Positions 44,322-57,292 of a DNA stretch of 64,000 bases are shown one piece after another (positions within the stretch are counted from its first letter, which is position 1; each line of letters opens with the position of its first letter). The stretch is from assembly GCA_947579605.1 (NCBI GenBank), contig OX388314.1:28116948-28180947 (forward strand), written 5' to 3'. Below the pieces are notes generated by a model. The model ran no database searches, had not been told where the DNA came from, and saw nothing but the letters and a program-made list of their open reading frames with translations. The position numbers were made by a program, and so were the translations under genes. This DNA is from Athripsodes cinereus. Taxonomy: Eukaryota > Arthropoda > Insecta > Trichoptera > Leptoceridae.

Positions 44322-47300
44322 TCAAATTTCTATTTGTGGTTCTTCAATTAATGGTTCTATTGGTGGATTTAATGGAGTTGCATTTATTGGTGGTTGAGCT
44401 GGTAGTTGTACAAGCGGTTGCTCTGTAGCTTTTGAACGGCATCTTTTTGTAGAAGACCTTTGGAGTTTAGCAGCTTTCCTTTTTTTTGCATTTTTTAAAA
44501 CATTTTTAAAAAATTCTGTATTTTTTTGTATAATATATGCTTGGTCACAAATATTCACAATTTCAAAGAAGAACTTTAAGATGTTAACGTAAGTTTTAAA
44601 ACAATATTTCGATCCTTCACCTCTACTAGCTCCTGACCAAGAGCATTCGGTTAAGGACTCTCTCGAAAACAAAACATCTAGTATAGTGTACGCGCATTAG
44701 GGTGTCCCTTATTTTTCGAAGTTTAAATTTTACAACGCATAGGCTCTTATTTTGTTCATTTGGTCCTAAAACACTCAAAAACCAATTTTTATCTTATTCG
44801 GAACAGTGCAACCCGTGCCGACTTGCACGGAAACATCTTCATACAAATTACTTCCCAGGGGCGGTGAGTGCCCACTGTTATTGTCACTCAGTCTCGGTTT
44901 TTCTGGTAATTATCACGGATTTTTTTATATTTCAAAGATGTCAGTAGAACTAAGAAGCAATGTAAACAGTATTTTCTTGGTTGGTGAAATAAATCAATAG
45001 ATGACAGGTGTAAAATAACCGTCCAATCGTCAAGTTCTCGCAGTTCTGTCTTTCGACATACGCGATATCAAGTTGAATGTTAGTGAAAGCAAAATCTAGT
45101 CATTCGCGTATGCATTACATTCTGGGAAAAGGTTACAATACCTAATAGAGCTGTTTATAATCGTGTAAAGAGGTCAGGGGATTTTTATTAGGTCTGGAAA
45201 GAGCTGCCAGAAAAAAGCAAGAAGATTCAGGATTTTCATCGGCACCGTGAGGAGAATTTCCACTTGAATTGGATAATTTATGCGATATTGTATTCGCCAA
45301 TGCTCTCAAAAGACTAAAAACCAGAGAAGATAATAAATTATTATAAAAGCAAAGAGAACCAAGACGTACAAGATGCTTAGCGGGTGTTGAAAAAAAAATG
45401 GCTGAAATTGAAAAAATACGAGGCTGAAAAAACTAGCAGAAGAGAAAAAGAGATTAAAGCGTATGGTTTCAGAGAGCTTGTTGGCACCTGCTGCTTTACA
45501 CAGGTTTGATATGCCTGAGAGAGCCTCTGGCATCCACATAATTTTAAAATCAGATCTACTGGCGCAATGCATCAAGCTCGATGGATGAGAAGAGCTATTT
45601 ACTCTTCAAAAATATGTTTATTGCAGTCTTAGTTTAAAATGGGCGCTAAGGACAAAGAAACTTTACTAGATGTTTATTTGTTTATTGTGGTAGCTCATGT
45701 AAAGTCCTTGCTTGAATGCTGTTTGGTGTTGAAAGCGCCGAATCAAGACTTTTTTTTAAAACATTAAATGGTAACTAAAGAATCGACAAGCTAATTTCCA
45801 AAGCGACTTAAAACAAGTTCAGTCAACATTTTGTTATATTTGTCAAAAGAATTTTGTGATATGTGTGCCGTCCTTTTAACTTTTATGATAAAATTGATGA
45901 GCAGACCAAAGGGACCACTGTAGAAAATTTACAAAAAAAGAAAACTTTGGTGATTTCGGTAAGAGATATGAACAATCGAAGGAACAGATGCCTGGCTCTC
46001 TATATGTTAGGTAGTAGTGCTCAATTTATTTAATATGTTATACCATGTTCTTTTTATATGTATATTCTACAAGTAGCCTTAATATTTAATAGGAAAAATT
46101 TTGAGTTATTTTGTATCCGTCAAGAGCAAAGATTTATTTTCACAACTAAAACTTGACAGCACTATCCTTCAAGAAGGTGCATCTTCGTATAAAGAAATTG
46201 TGGCATTTGTGGAAGCTTAAAAAAGATATATAGCTTAAAAGCAGTGAATGACACAGCAGAAAGAGCTGATAAACTAATCCAAGGCTTTCATGGTTTGATA
46301 ACCGCAGACGAAGAATAGAATCAGTTCTTATGACGTTGGGTGCATGAACATAGAAAAATGTACCTAGACTGTAAAAGAGAGACTTTTTAGAGGATATATC
46401 GGAATTAATAAATATCAATTTTGTAACTTTTTTTGATAATTATAAGAAATGCTCCATATAAATTTGTGTTTTCATCAATATTTAGCTAACATAGTGGTAT
46501 TAAGTGATGATCTACAGCTAAATTTAAAAGACGCTTTCAGCAGCTTTTTTCTAAAACTTTGAGGCTCTGTCGGCACGGGTTCCAATCAACGTAGAAAGCT
46601 TAAATTCTGTATTTGGGTAAGTAGTAGGCTAATAAACACAATTAGAGGGTATGCGTTTCAATAACTGAAAAAAAAAAAATTTCGACCAAATAAGGGACAC
46701 CCTAACACGCATGTCACGCCATCTCCATTGGAACATATAACAGAGAATTGTTTCTTCATTTTCCGTTTAAACTGTTCATCATTTAGCCGGTTTTCTAATT
46801 TGTCCAACTCGCTGATGTTAGTGATGCGGTCAAACCGTTTGCTTACGTGTGATTCTTGATCAGTTTCGTCAGTAGAGTTGTGAGTTTTGTTTTTGTGTGT
46901 TTGTGAGTTTTGTAGTTGCACTGACAGTTCAGCCAATTTGTACATGATTTTTTTTTGGTTATCGAGAATGACTGAAATATTTTGCATTAAAATTTTTTGG
47001 TTGTTTAGAAGTTGTTCGTTGTTATCGTGTTCTCTTTCTTGTGTGTGTATGGGAATTATGTTTTCGTTTATCGTCTGTACGTATATTGTATTGTTAGGGT
47101 CCTGTAGTGTGTGTAGTGTGTTTGCATCGTGGAGTGGCATTGAACTTTCTTGACTGGACCTGTGGAAATAAAGCATGTTTGATTTGATTATTGTGATTGT
47201 ATAGGGGCTTAACAGATTGAACCAAAATAAAATAAACCTAGCGATTATCAGATAAAAAAACCGGAGAAAAACAAGTGGCAAAAAACAGCAATAGTTACCA

Positions 47301-47549
47301 ATTGTTCGGTGAACGAATTATTTAAATCAATTTTTCGTCTTCTGCGTCTCTGTATGTTTTTATGTCGGTCCTCTTAACTACACACTTCATGTGTATCCAC
47401 TCTTTCTGTGGCGAGCTGTTTTCCTCGTATACGAGTTTCTCGGCGTTTTTCTTCGGCCACTTCAATGAACCACTGTGCTCCCACAAGGATGGAATGATGG
47501 ATAGTTTTTTTCTCCCTTTTTCCGATGTTTCGATTATTTTATAAGGCAT
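44322..47549 (-). pseudogene. DUF4806-type gene interrupted by a DNA transposon
   Basis: Exon 1 (47549-47322) encodes the N-terminal domain typical of insect DUF4806 proteins: MPYKIIETSEKGRKKLSIIP, a WPKKNAEKLV block, and VVKRTDIKTYRDAEDE. A good acceptor TTTATTTCCACAG precedes the next coding part at 47160. That part is rich in N and Q and includes LLNNQKILMQNISVILDNQ, a likely coiled coil. DUF4806 itself starts at ELDKLENRLNDEQFKRKM and ends abruptly at 46705. It resumes at 44697 with LFSRESLTECSWSGASR and continues to 44324. The break is the 2.0-kb transposon at 44700-46702. Removing it still leaves a frameshift near the junction, and exon 1 ends in a stop before any clear donor. Function of the family is unknown to me; it is multi-copy in insects. 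Confidence 0.75.
44700..46702 (+). mobile_element. 2.0-kb DNA transposon with GGGTGTCCCTTATTT ends and TA target duplication
   Basis: The ends GGGTGTCCCTTATTT and AAATAAGGGACACCC are perfect 15-bp inverted repeats and stay partly complementary for about 10 bp more. TA flanks both sides (44698-44699 and 46703-46704). It sits in the DUF4806 coding sequence. On the + strand a decayed reading frame has these blocks in order: LDNLCDIVFANALKRLK with KQREPRRT (about 45260-45380), QAR-MRRAIYS (about 45570-45600), and KAVNDTAERADKLIQGF then DEE and HEHRKMY (about 46235-46360). I recall these blocks in the same order from uncharacterised arthropod mobile proteins. No known transposase signature is visible. 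Many stops show this copy is dead. Confidence 0.8.
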
Positions 47550-49672
47550 TCTAAAAAAAGGTTAAAAATAATATAGGTATATTTTTTTGTCGAATAAGAA
47601 AAAGTAAAACAAATAAATAACTTAAACGTAGAGCAAGCGTACCTGGCAGGAAGTGAATTTAATTTAATTCAAGTAGTATTTTTGATTTAGTATATGATAG
47701 GCAACGTGTTATAGTAGGTATATATTATCAAACTAAAAATTAATGATGAAGAATTTTAATATAAGCGTACCTATTTTAAAATTAAATAAATTTCACAATC
47801 CTGCTTCGAATAGGTATCATAATTAATAATATTGTACCTCGGAGGTAAACAACTCCAAATCGATTTTTGACGGTTTTTTACATTTAAAAACTTATTTATA
47901 TTTGTTTACATTACGTTGACTACATGTAATTACTAGATGATCCACTGCGTTTTGCAGAACAGAACCATCGAAATACATATATTTTATGTAATATGTTTAT
48001 TTGAGTTATTGATAAGTTTGATATTGGTCTTGGCGAAGCGATAATGTGTATTTATTTATTCTTTAAGTGAACAAAGCACGAGTATACACATATAAAAATG
48101 AACGTAGAACAGATTATAACACATTGTTCACTGGGGTGAACGTATCGCAGAACTGCGATTTCTTTCATATAACCCCAATATCATTGTTTTTAGTAAATGT
48201 TAGTGTTTTCCTCTTACCTCTAATCGCTAAAACACCCATACACTTTATTTCTTCGCACAATAATACCTACTATTCAATAATACTATACTCAATAATACCA
48301 CACTATACTCATTTCATTAAATTTAATTAAAACAACATCCAATACACTTAACCTCAAAAAAGACGCTGACAAAAAGCATAATAGGATAAATATTTTTACG
48401 TTGGTACATGTACAATTTGCATCTATACTATACTCAGGGTTTTTTTTGATACAAAATGTGATTTTATATTGTGATAGAGTAAGATGGCTGTATGATTGTG
48501 GGACTGTATTTTACGCGTGTTTTTGGCGGATTTCCGGAATTAGGCTTCGTAAAGTAGCGCCATCTAACGACAATTAATACATCTTCGGTTTTGAACCGCG
48601 CGATATTTAAACACACGTACACGCACACACGTACACACACACACACGCACGCACGCATGCACACATACACACACACACACGCACACATACATACACGGAA
48701 GATTTTAAATCGGTTAAGTAATTCTAAAAATAAAAAATAAATTATTTATAAAAAAAATGGACCATAGCTATTTCCAATATGGTCCCTGCGACAATCGTAT
48801 TTTCCATTATAATATAGTAGCTCTACAAATAGGTCTGCACGCACTATTGGTGGTATAATGTACCACACAGGAACCTTTAGCGGTATTAATTGATTCGCCA
48901 TTTTGTATGCATTGAATAATATTATTATAGAGAAATAAAATAAATGAAATTAACAATTTTTACAGAAATATGGTGGTAAACTCGAATATTTATTATAATT
49001 CACTCATTTAATTTCATTATCATCTGTATTTATAACAAATTAAGTAAAAAATATATTTGCACTACTACACTGGTACACACTACACTAGTTTAAAATTATT
49101 TTTTCACAATAAAATATTAATATTTCACGGGCGCTTCAAAATTTTGATCTAAACATACATGTATTATCACAGTAAAATTACATCAGCACCAATTTTTCGA
49201 GGAATATCATACTTTAGCAAACAAAAATATTACGTACCTGATATATGAAAATCCTGATGGACAAAATAGTTATTATGTTTTCACTAATATTGGTATAGTA
49301 TTGTCAATAAGTATTTAATTGCAATGTTCCACCACGTTTGTTTACCAACAAATCAGGAAGAAATATTAACAGCTATTGAAACGACACCAAGCGGTACACT
49401 TCTTAACTAATAGAGTGATCTTACTGTACTGTACCGCTACTGTATCACCTTTAATGCTATAAAGGCGGTAGAAAGGAGATAACATCACCCAAAGCTGAAT
49501 AATTTGTGCCCAAACCGGAGGTATAACGGGGGTATAGCTGGCTATATCGCCAATGTTTAACCCTTTTGTATCACCATTAGAGTAAAAAAGACCTGTTAAT
49601 CAGCTGATTTAGAGCTTCTTATACCTCTTGTGTGCTAGTTGGGTTGTTTGTATTGGCATTTATTTTGTAACA
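47550..49672. other. Non-coding stretch with a CA/CG-rich microsatellite
   Basis: No gene recognised. 48605-48702 is an (AC)n microsatellite mixed with GCAC and GTAC units. It creates a spurious cysteine/valine ORF on the - strand. Confidence 0.6.
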
Positions 49673-51228
49673 CTTCATTTTAAATTATTTTTCATTTTAT
49701 TATGAAGAGGATCTAACTGAAGTATTTTCACTCATTCACAGAATCACAGAATAACCACTAATCCAGCTCTGTGTTTGGCTAAGTAACACATTACTAACAA
49801 AGAGAGATGAGTATCATTTCAAATTTATTTATGCTTGGTTATTTTTTTGTTGTTGTTTCAAACAAACAATTAGTCGTAGAAAACTAATACGCCAAAGAAA
49901 ATTGACAAAATGATTACAAAGAAATTTATCGTGACAAATACTGACATATTATGCGAGTACCATAGATAATAGAAAATTTTAATTACGATGCATCAAAAGT
50001 CATAAACAAAATTTGACAGATAATTATAATAATACTTTATTGACAGAACAAAATAATGGAAATACAATATTTGCACAAAATACACGCACTACAAACAGTG
50101 GTCAGTCAAAGGGCAGGTTTTGTTGCAGAGCAACATCTTTCAGCCATCCATTTAAAAGAGAAAAAAGAAACTGAATTAATAAAATTAATATAAGCGGAAT
50201 AAATAAAAATAAATTGTTGACTAACATACATGAAATATGAAAAGGGATAGAAATAAAAAGTACAAAAATAAATAATGTGGCTATCTGCACCGGGTGGTCT
50301 CATTCTTATGGCTGACTGGATCCGTTTCTTTTTCACAATTAACACAATTGGGCTGTTGTTCCTTTTTACAGTCATTGAAATGATGACCACCCCCACAATG
50401 GGAACATACTGCCAATTTTTCCTTATTTATTATTTTTTTTATTTATTTATTTATTTAATCAAGTTATAAATATAGCATTTAATTTATAACTTATAATAAC
50501 CTTATGATTAACTACCATTATTATACTTATTTTCTATTTCAATTATCTTAATTAATAAATTATCAATATATTTAACTGCATTCTAATAAGACTATTAACA
50601 CATTCCATTAAGACGATAAATACACTCCAGTAAGAAAGACAAATATTAGTCTGATATTTTAAATCACAGGAAAAAAAAAACAATCTTAATCACTCTACAA
50701 TGATAAGAATACAAATACTTAATCACTCTACAATAATAAGAATACAAAGAAGATAAATATATATATGTCTGATATTCCAAATCACAGGAAATAAAATAAG
50801 AGAAAAAAATCATACTTAATGTTACTCTACCATAATAAGAATACCAAATATATTCCAACAAGAGATAAAAAAAAACAATTACATATAGGTACATGTACAT
50901 AGTATTAAGTCATTCTGTCAAAATTCAGAAAATCATTCAAAGTTACAATATGTAACTAAAACACCTGTGCGTATGAAATGTATATCAAATAATCAAAATT
51001 ATTCAAGTTAAATGGTTTACTAGGGAATTTCCTATAAGTAAGAAACATAATATCTAATGTATGCATTGTATCACATTATATGCAAGTATTTAGAGATTAT
51101 TCATGTTCTTTATACATTCATAACATCTTTTACGGAAAATACCTAAAGATTTCGCGTTTCGTACCTCGCTAGGTAATTTATTAAAGAAATTTAATCCAAG
51201 ATAATAAACACTTTTTTCTGTTATATAT

Positions 51229-51837
51229 ATATATGGACAATTTGTAAAGCGCCGTTTACTCATAACATGACCTCAAGGGCGCCGTTTATCGTATCCATCA
51301 CCCGAAACTCCCAGCAAAAAGGTGTGTCTTCAGTCCTCTTTTAAAACTCTCTCCATTCACCTCCTCTCCCAGACACAGAGGCAGCCTGTTCCAACATCTG
51401 GGACCCGCAACACTAAACGCTCTATCTCCAAAGCCTGTTTTGCGAGATCGAGATGGCTCAACAAGTCTGCATTTTGCCTCACCCTGTGCTGAGCGAAGCA
51501 TGAGCCGTCTTTCACTGATGGTCTCCATCTCGCACATCTCCGACAAATAAGATGGTGATACTCCCTTTAAGGCCGAAAACACCATCACACATATCTTATA
51601 CTCCACTCGTTGCTTTACCCTTAACCAATGTAAGTTGTGCAAGAGAGGAGTAATATGCTCAAATCTTCGACCTCTCAGAAGAAGTCTTGCAGCAGCGTTG
51701 AATACAGCCTGGATCCTATTCAATTGCACCATAGGAAGACCAAAGTACAGGCTGTTGCAATAATCCAGTCTGGAGACCACCAAGGCATTAACAAGTGTTC
51801 TTGCTGCATCTAGCGAAAGACAATCTCGGACCCTCCT
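51229..51837 (-). mobile_element. L2/CR1-like LINE 3' fragment nested in ORF2 of the larger LINE
   Basis: On the - strand the frame reads LSLDAARTLVNALVVSRLDY, then CNSLYFGLP, NAAARLLLRGRRFEHITPLL, FGDRAFSVAGPRCWNRLP and LKTHLF. This is the C-terminal block of L2/CR1/Rex-type ORF2. It ends with GCGCCGTTTATCG and GTAAAGCGCCGTTT, then a TA microsatellite. The surrounding LINE's own ORF2 resumes afterwards as SVYYLGLNFFNKLPSEVRNA, proving the insertion. The frame of the host ORF2 runs 16 residues into it before stopping. Confidence 0.9.
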
Positions 51838-54583
51838 TACTTACTCCTGTTGCTACAAGTCTTGGTTTTCTGAGTCGAAATTGATCGCGACTTCTTGTTG
51901 GATAATTATGAATATCTTGATTATATTTAACATTTTCATACATGTAACTTGGCAGTAGTCCTTTTTTAATTTTGTACACAAAAATCATTGTTTGATAGTA
52001 AATAAGTTTTTTCACACTCAAGAATCCCAATTTATTCAACATTAGTTTTACCCTATGATACCTTCCAAAACCTAATATTGCCCTCATTCCCCTATTTTGT
52101 ACTTTTTGTAGTCTTTTGAATTCCGTTTCACTTGACAAGAAAAGAATCGATGAGCAGTAATTAAAGTGTGGTAATACTATAGAGTTGTACACCATCTTCC
52201 TACTACTCATATCCATTTTCTTACGTACTCTATAGAGGAAGCCTATTTTTTTACTAATTTTTTTTATAATATTTTCAAAATTTGCCTTAAAATTTAATTT
52301 TCTGTCAATAGTTTTTCCTAGATATTTGATTTTATCAACCAAATCAATCTCTTCTCCATCTATTTTTACTACACATTTTTTATCAGATGGCACCCTGCCT
52401 AATATCATGCATTTCGTTTTTTTGACATTTAATTTTAATTTGTTCACACATAACCAATTTGATAATCTATTGAGTTCACTCTGAATATTTAACAGTCCAT
52501 TTTCCAACACATCACATACAATATATATCAAGGTATCATCGGCAAACAGTTTTATCTCACAGTTAGTTACACATTTCACAATATCATTTATATAAATAAT
52601 AAATAAGAGTGGTCCTAGGACAGATCCTTGCGGCACTCCTCTTGTTACTGCTTCTTCTGTAGAAAAACTTCCTTCGAATTTTGTTATTTGCTTCCTATTT
52701 TTGAGGTAGTCTATGAACCATTCCTTCGCAATTCCTCTTATTCCAATGTTTTCTAGTTTCATGACTAGTCTTTCTCTGTCTATAGTTTCAAAAGCCCTTT
52801 TTAAATCCAGGAATACTGATATTACTATATTTTTTTCATCTATTGCTTCTTTCCATCTATTAATGACACAATTCAATGCTGTTTCACACGAGTATCGACT
52901 TCTGAAACCAGATTGTTGTTGTACTAATATATTATTCTTTTCAATGTATTGCATAAATTGGTCTTTTACAATATACTCCAAGAGTTGTTCATACTTAGGT
53001 AAACAATTAATAGGTCTATAGTCGTCGAACATCTTTGGGTGCAGTATTTTCGGGACTGGAGTGATGACGGACGTTTTCCATGATTCTGGGAATCTGCCCG
53101 TTTTTAGTGATTCATTAATTAATTCAAGTAAGTGTGGGCCTACTATATCAAATGCATCGGATAGGAATTTTATTGTAATACCATCTCCTGATGGTTTTGA
53201 CTTCATTTTGTTTACATAACTATCTCTAAGTGTAGTTAAACTTAACGATGTAAATTGGAATGGAGTGTCTGTGATCATAGCCTCCATATATTGGGATTCA
53301 GCGCAAGTTGGAATACTTTCATGAATTTTCTCAATGCTCGATAGAAAATTTTTATTGAACTTTTCAGCAATTTTATCTTTATTCTCTTCTTCTCCATCTG
53401 GAAACTCCACGATATTATTGGTTTTACCTTTGCTATTTAATACAAGGCCTTTTAAAGTTGTCCACATTTTTTTATAGTCGTGCTTCGACGCTTCTATCTT
53501 ATCTTTAACAAATTTGTTTTTTTGTGCCTTAATGTCTTTAGAATATGTATTTCTTAGTATTTTGTATTTTAGCCATAATTCATTACTGTTTTCATATTTA
53601 CATGCTTTATAAGCTCTATCTCTTTCTTTGCGTAGTATTTCTAGGTCTCTAGTGTACCATTTACATGATTGCTTTGTTATAGTTGTAGTTTCTGGCATTA
53701 CTTTATTAACAACCATAGTGAAATTGTCTATTATTTTTTTGGCTTTTTCATGGACATCTCCAGTCAGATTCCAATCAGTTTTCTGCAACTCACTACATAT
53801 CACTTCTTTCGAGTATCCTTTCATATTTCTGTATGTTATTATTTCACGACTTGTACCGTTTGATGGATTATCTAGACTTGCTTTTAAAGTCTCATGGTCT
53901 GATATTTTGAAATCATCAGCTACACATACTGGAAGATAATAGTCGTTAGATATGATTAAGTCTATTAAAGTCTTTGTATTCTCAGTTATTCTGGTGTATT
54001 CCGTTACTAGTTGTTTTAATCCCATTTCATTAATTATTTGTGTTAACCTGTTACTATATGTATTACAAGTTTTTAGATCTATATTGAAGTCTCCATAAAT
54101 ATATAAGAATTTATTTTCTCGTTTTATTTTTTCACAATAGTTTTCAAAGTAATTTAAAAAATTTGCGTGGCTTTGGTTGGGTGAGTGGTAAAGAACGGTA
54201 TATATTCCTCTTTTCATTCCACTCCTCACCTCAATAGTCAAAAACCATGCGTTTTTCTCTTCTAAGACATCTATTGCTATTGTTTTGAATTTAATATTGT
54301 CTTGTAATATGATAGCAACACCTCCAGTATGTCTATTAATTGAATCGCAGCGTATTACCCTGTATCCAGGAAATGATACTTCCACGTCACTTATGTCGTC
54401 CGTGACGCATGTTTCACATAAAAGTATCATTTGAGGCTTTATCTCACTGATTTTATGGCTTATTTCATCATGATGTGCTATCAGACTAGCCACATTCGTG
54501 TTATAAATATTCATTTGTTTTTTCTCTATAAAAAATCTATTTTCTTCTGGAGAGCCGTCGTCTTCCTCAGGAACACTGGGCAC
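51788..54583 (-). pseudogene. LINE ORF2: endonuclease and reverse transcriptase, C-terminus displaced
   Basis: 931 open codons; the natural start is probably Met24 (MNIYNTNVASL). The APE-type endonuclease occupies residues 24-240, with CET (56-58), YHSPN, GDFNIDL (164-170), LIDLIIS and SDH (228-230). The reverse transcriptase occupies about 480-780, with SGFRSRYSCETAL, FLDLKRAFETI, GVPQGSVLGPLLFIIYIND and the catalytic FADDT (680-684). No RNase H domain. The last 16 residues are alien, read out of frame from the nested L2-like fragment. The original C-terminus is found at about 51214-51105 on the - strand (SVYYLGLNFFNKLP, then FRKRCYECIK). Catalytic residues are intact. Confidence 0.93.
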
Positions 54584-55919
54584 GTTTTATCCCAGGCGGC
54601 GTGTGTAGTATCTATCTTTAAGCCTAGTTTTGTATTGGTTACACAGCAATTAACGCATTTATATGCATCAGTGTTGATATTGCACTCTGATTCACCATGC
54701 TCTTCTGCACATTTCGCACATGCTCTTTTGTTTTTGCACTCTTTCGCTTTGTGCTGGTATCCATTACAGTTAAAGCATCTGTTAAGGGAAACGTTATCAT
54801 AAACTCTGCATTTGCTCCATCCAATACTTATCCTCTCCTTTCTCAGGCAATTTTCGTATAATTTGCTGCTCACTTCAGCAAATGCTGTGTAGGTAGTACA
54901 GTACTCATACTCTTTTTAATTTCCTTAACATGTATTATATTTATTTTATCATCTTCCATAACAAAGTCGTTCTGCTTTATCATTCTTTCTTCAATTTCCT
55001 CCGAATTTAATTTATCAGAAATACCTACAATCTTGATTGTGGCTTTTGGTCTCTTTGGTATATTGGTCTCGTATCTGTCTTTTCCAAATTTTTCCAAAAT
55101 CTCTCTTTGAGCCCTCTCCGTGCCTTCTTTATTTATTTATTTATTTTATTTATTTATTCTTTACTGTACATTGATAAAATACAATTACATAAAAGGTATA
55201 CATCAAAATTACATACAATCAATATACAGAGGGCGAGTTTATCGCAAAGGCGCGATCTCTTCCAACTAACCCAAAAGTATTAACTTAAAGAGAAAAAAAA
55301 TAATAATAATAATAATAAAAAAATAACATATGATAAAAATATAATTAAACATTATATATAAGAAAGGAAAAGGGGGGGGTTTATTTTGGCACTTAATAAT
55401 AATGCCGCCATTTTTTGTTTTTGATAAGCCTGTCGCTCCTACATGCATAGGATTGATGACATTTTTTATTTTATTTGTAGTTTCATTTTGTTGCTCATCT
55501 TTGTTTTTTGGTGTAACTATCAATATAGCTTCACTTTTGTGTTTTGAAATTCGCTCTGGATTATTATGTTGCCCGCTGATTGGCACACCTCTGTTTGAAG
55601 TTATTTTGTCACCTAGTCCTTTCATATTGTCTGTCATTAATATTTTTATTTCATTTAAATCTGTGTTCATCGTATTGATTATTGGTCGAAGTGATTTTAG
55701 TTCCCCTTTCAATTCTGAATTTTCCGCAACCATTAGAGTGAATATATCATAGATTTCTTCAAGCTCTCGGTTCACTGTATCTTTAGTAGCCATAGAAATT
55801 TTTCCCTTCCCATCATTGATAGATCCTTTAATGGATTGCATATGGATTTTAATTTTTTTTAATATTTCAACTGTTGGTGTTGATTTCATTTCTACATCGC
55901 TGTGAGATGAAGTAGCCAT
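54526..55919 (-). pseudogene. LINE ORF1 (gag-like), split by insertion and frameshift
   Basis: Starts at 55919 (MATSSHSDVEMKSTPTVEIL). A charged, coiled-coil-like region follows to about residue 120. Coding is then interrupted at 55384 by a nested LINE 3' end and resumes at about 55131 (EKFGKDRYETNIPKRPKATI, a likely RNA-recognition-like segment). After a frameshift near 54890 comes the zinc-knuckle part: CFNCNGYQHKAKEC, CAKCAEEHGESEC, CVNCC. It ends at 54526, overlapping the ORF2 start. Similar to the ORF1 pieces in the composite blocks. Confidence 0.85.
55132..55384 (-). mobile_element. LINE 3' end nested in ORF1 of the larger LINE
   Basis: On the - strand GGTTAGTTGGAAGAGATCGC and GATAAACTCGCCCTC are followed by an A-rich stretch and an AAATAAATAAATAAA tail ending at about 55132. 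This is the typical 3' end of a lepidopteran LINE, 5'-truncated to about 250 bp. It splits the ORF1 frame. Confidence 0.75.
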
Positions 55920-56186
55920 AGTGAATCGTTGTTTTTATGTACCTATGTATGTATGTAAGTATTATGTTAGGTAGGTATATTGATATTATGGTCACTGGGG
56001 CTTTTATATTTCTCACTATTGTTCTAGGTAGCTCGCTTCCCACTGTAAAACTGACCGTTTGAAATAACGTTCAACATGTGCACATCAGGCGACACAACAA
56101 CATAATAATATCGAACACATTTACCTAATATGAATTTGTAAACAAATAACAAGTAGCACTCACCACTATTTCACTAATTACATTAC

Positions 56187-56333
56187 ATTTAGGCACATTA
56201 TGGACGTGTGTCCGTGACCCAGACAGTGGTAACACTGGGATACCAGGTTTGAGTCAACCACGTGCAGTCTCAAGGTATCAGGACCAATATTTGAGTTTTT
56301 CAACTCAATATTCTGTTGAACAATGTCGTTCAA
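56187..56333 (-). pseudogene. Zinc-knuckle ORF1 fragment, distal half of split right copy
   Basis: Corresponds to 36999-37145 of the left block. It continues at 50277-50429 on the other side of the LINE. The first CCHC knuckle is on this side, the second and third on the other. Confidence 0.75.
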
Positions 56334-57292
56334 CAGGTCGTCGGTATTATAGTCAGCAGAAATGTTTTTAATTTAATTGTCGTAGCATCCAACACTCCGC
56401 CAAATTTCTCAGATATCAGTCCCGCAATGATTTGTACATCACCAAGGGTAGGACATGAGACAAGAAGTCCCTGTTGTCTCAGTCTCCATATTGAGACAAG
56501 AGGCAAGTAGTCCCGTTGTCTCAGTCTCTTTATTGAGACGATTGCTACACCAATCAAAGCTAAATTTAGGATTCTTTTTAGAAAAACCTCCGTGTCTTCC
56601 GGTGTCATATCGTTCTTCACAGATGAGATAATCAATAATAATAACACACTTTATTGTCAAAATTAAATTTATAAAAGGCGTACATATTTCCTTGAGGCAA
56701 TGTCTTCCAGTAAACCTACTACAATGTTTGATAACTATGTTCTATATATCAACGCATATGTCTTCTCAGTTCTCGCATTATTATATCTGCATATTATTAT
56801 ACCTTCTTTTTCACTTTTAAAAATCGATATAATTACGGAGTGAACCGACTGATATATTCATAAGTAAAAATTGTTTGATTATTTAAAAGTAATGATTTAT
56901 TACTCATTTAATCACCCATTAGAATGTTAAATCATTTTCCACGTTTTATGTCACTGGATTGTGAGATGCAGGAGTTGATGGTATTTCGCTTGCATTTAAT
57001 TCTAAAAATAATCGTAGATTTACTATCGTTAAAATAATCGCGATCCAGGTACGGTGGCGCTGAACTCGTTTTGATTACTTCTAACCTTGTTGAGATGTTA
57101 GATTGAGACTAGAGAATTTTATCTGGTTGGCGATTGCTGAGTTCCGTGATATATTCCGGAGCTATACCATCCACCGAATAATAATCCAACACTTCAACGA
57201 TAGCTTCATCATCTAAAACATAAACGATGGATGAAATACCATAGTTTCACTCACTCATAACTTTTTTTTTTATTGTTGACCTTTTTCACTGC

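Larger units (their letters stand above)
50430..56186 (-). mobile_element. Nearly full-length CR1/Jockey-group non-LTR retrotransposon
   Basis: Inserted in the right composite block. The empty site (CCTTATTTAGGCAC in the left copy) and ATTTA on both sides (50425-50429 and 56187-56191) define the limits, with a 5-bp target duplication. It lies on the - strand: 5' UTR about 56186-55920, ORF1 55919-54526, ORF2 54583 to about 51100, then a 3' UTR ending in an A-rich ATAAATAAATAAAT tail. Two later insertions interrupt it: a LINE 3' end in ORF1 (55132-55384) and an L2-like fragment in ORF2 (51229-51837). A frameshift in ORF1 near 54890 adds to its inactivation. Clade by motif only. Confidence 0.9.

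Noticed and set aside
48464..48688. Cysteine/valine-rich ORF on the - strand
   Set aside because: A direct translation of an AC microsatellite.
51298..51783. Separate 161-codon gene downstream of the LINE ORF2
   Set aside because: It is the C-terminal block of a nested L2-like LINE; the larger LINE's own coding resumes after it.
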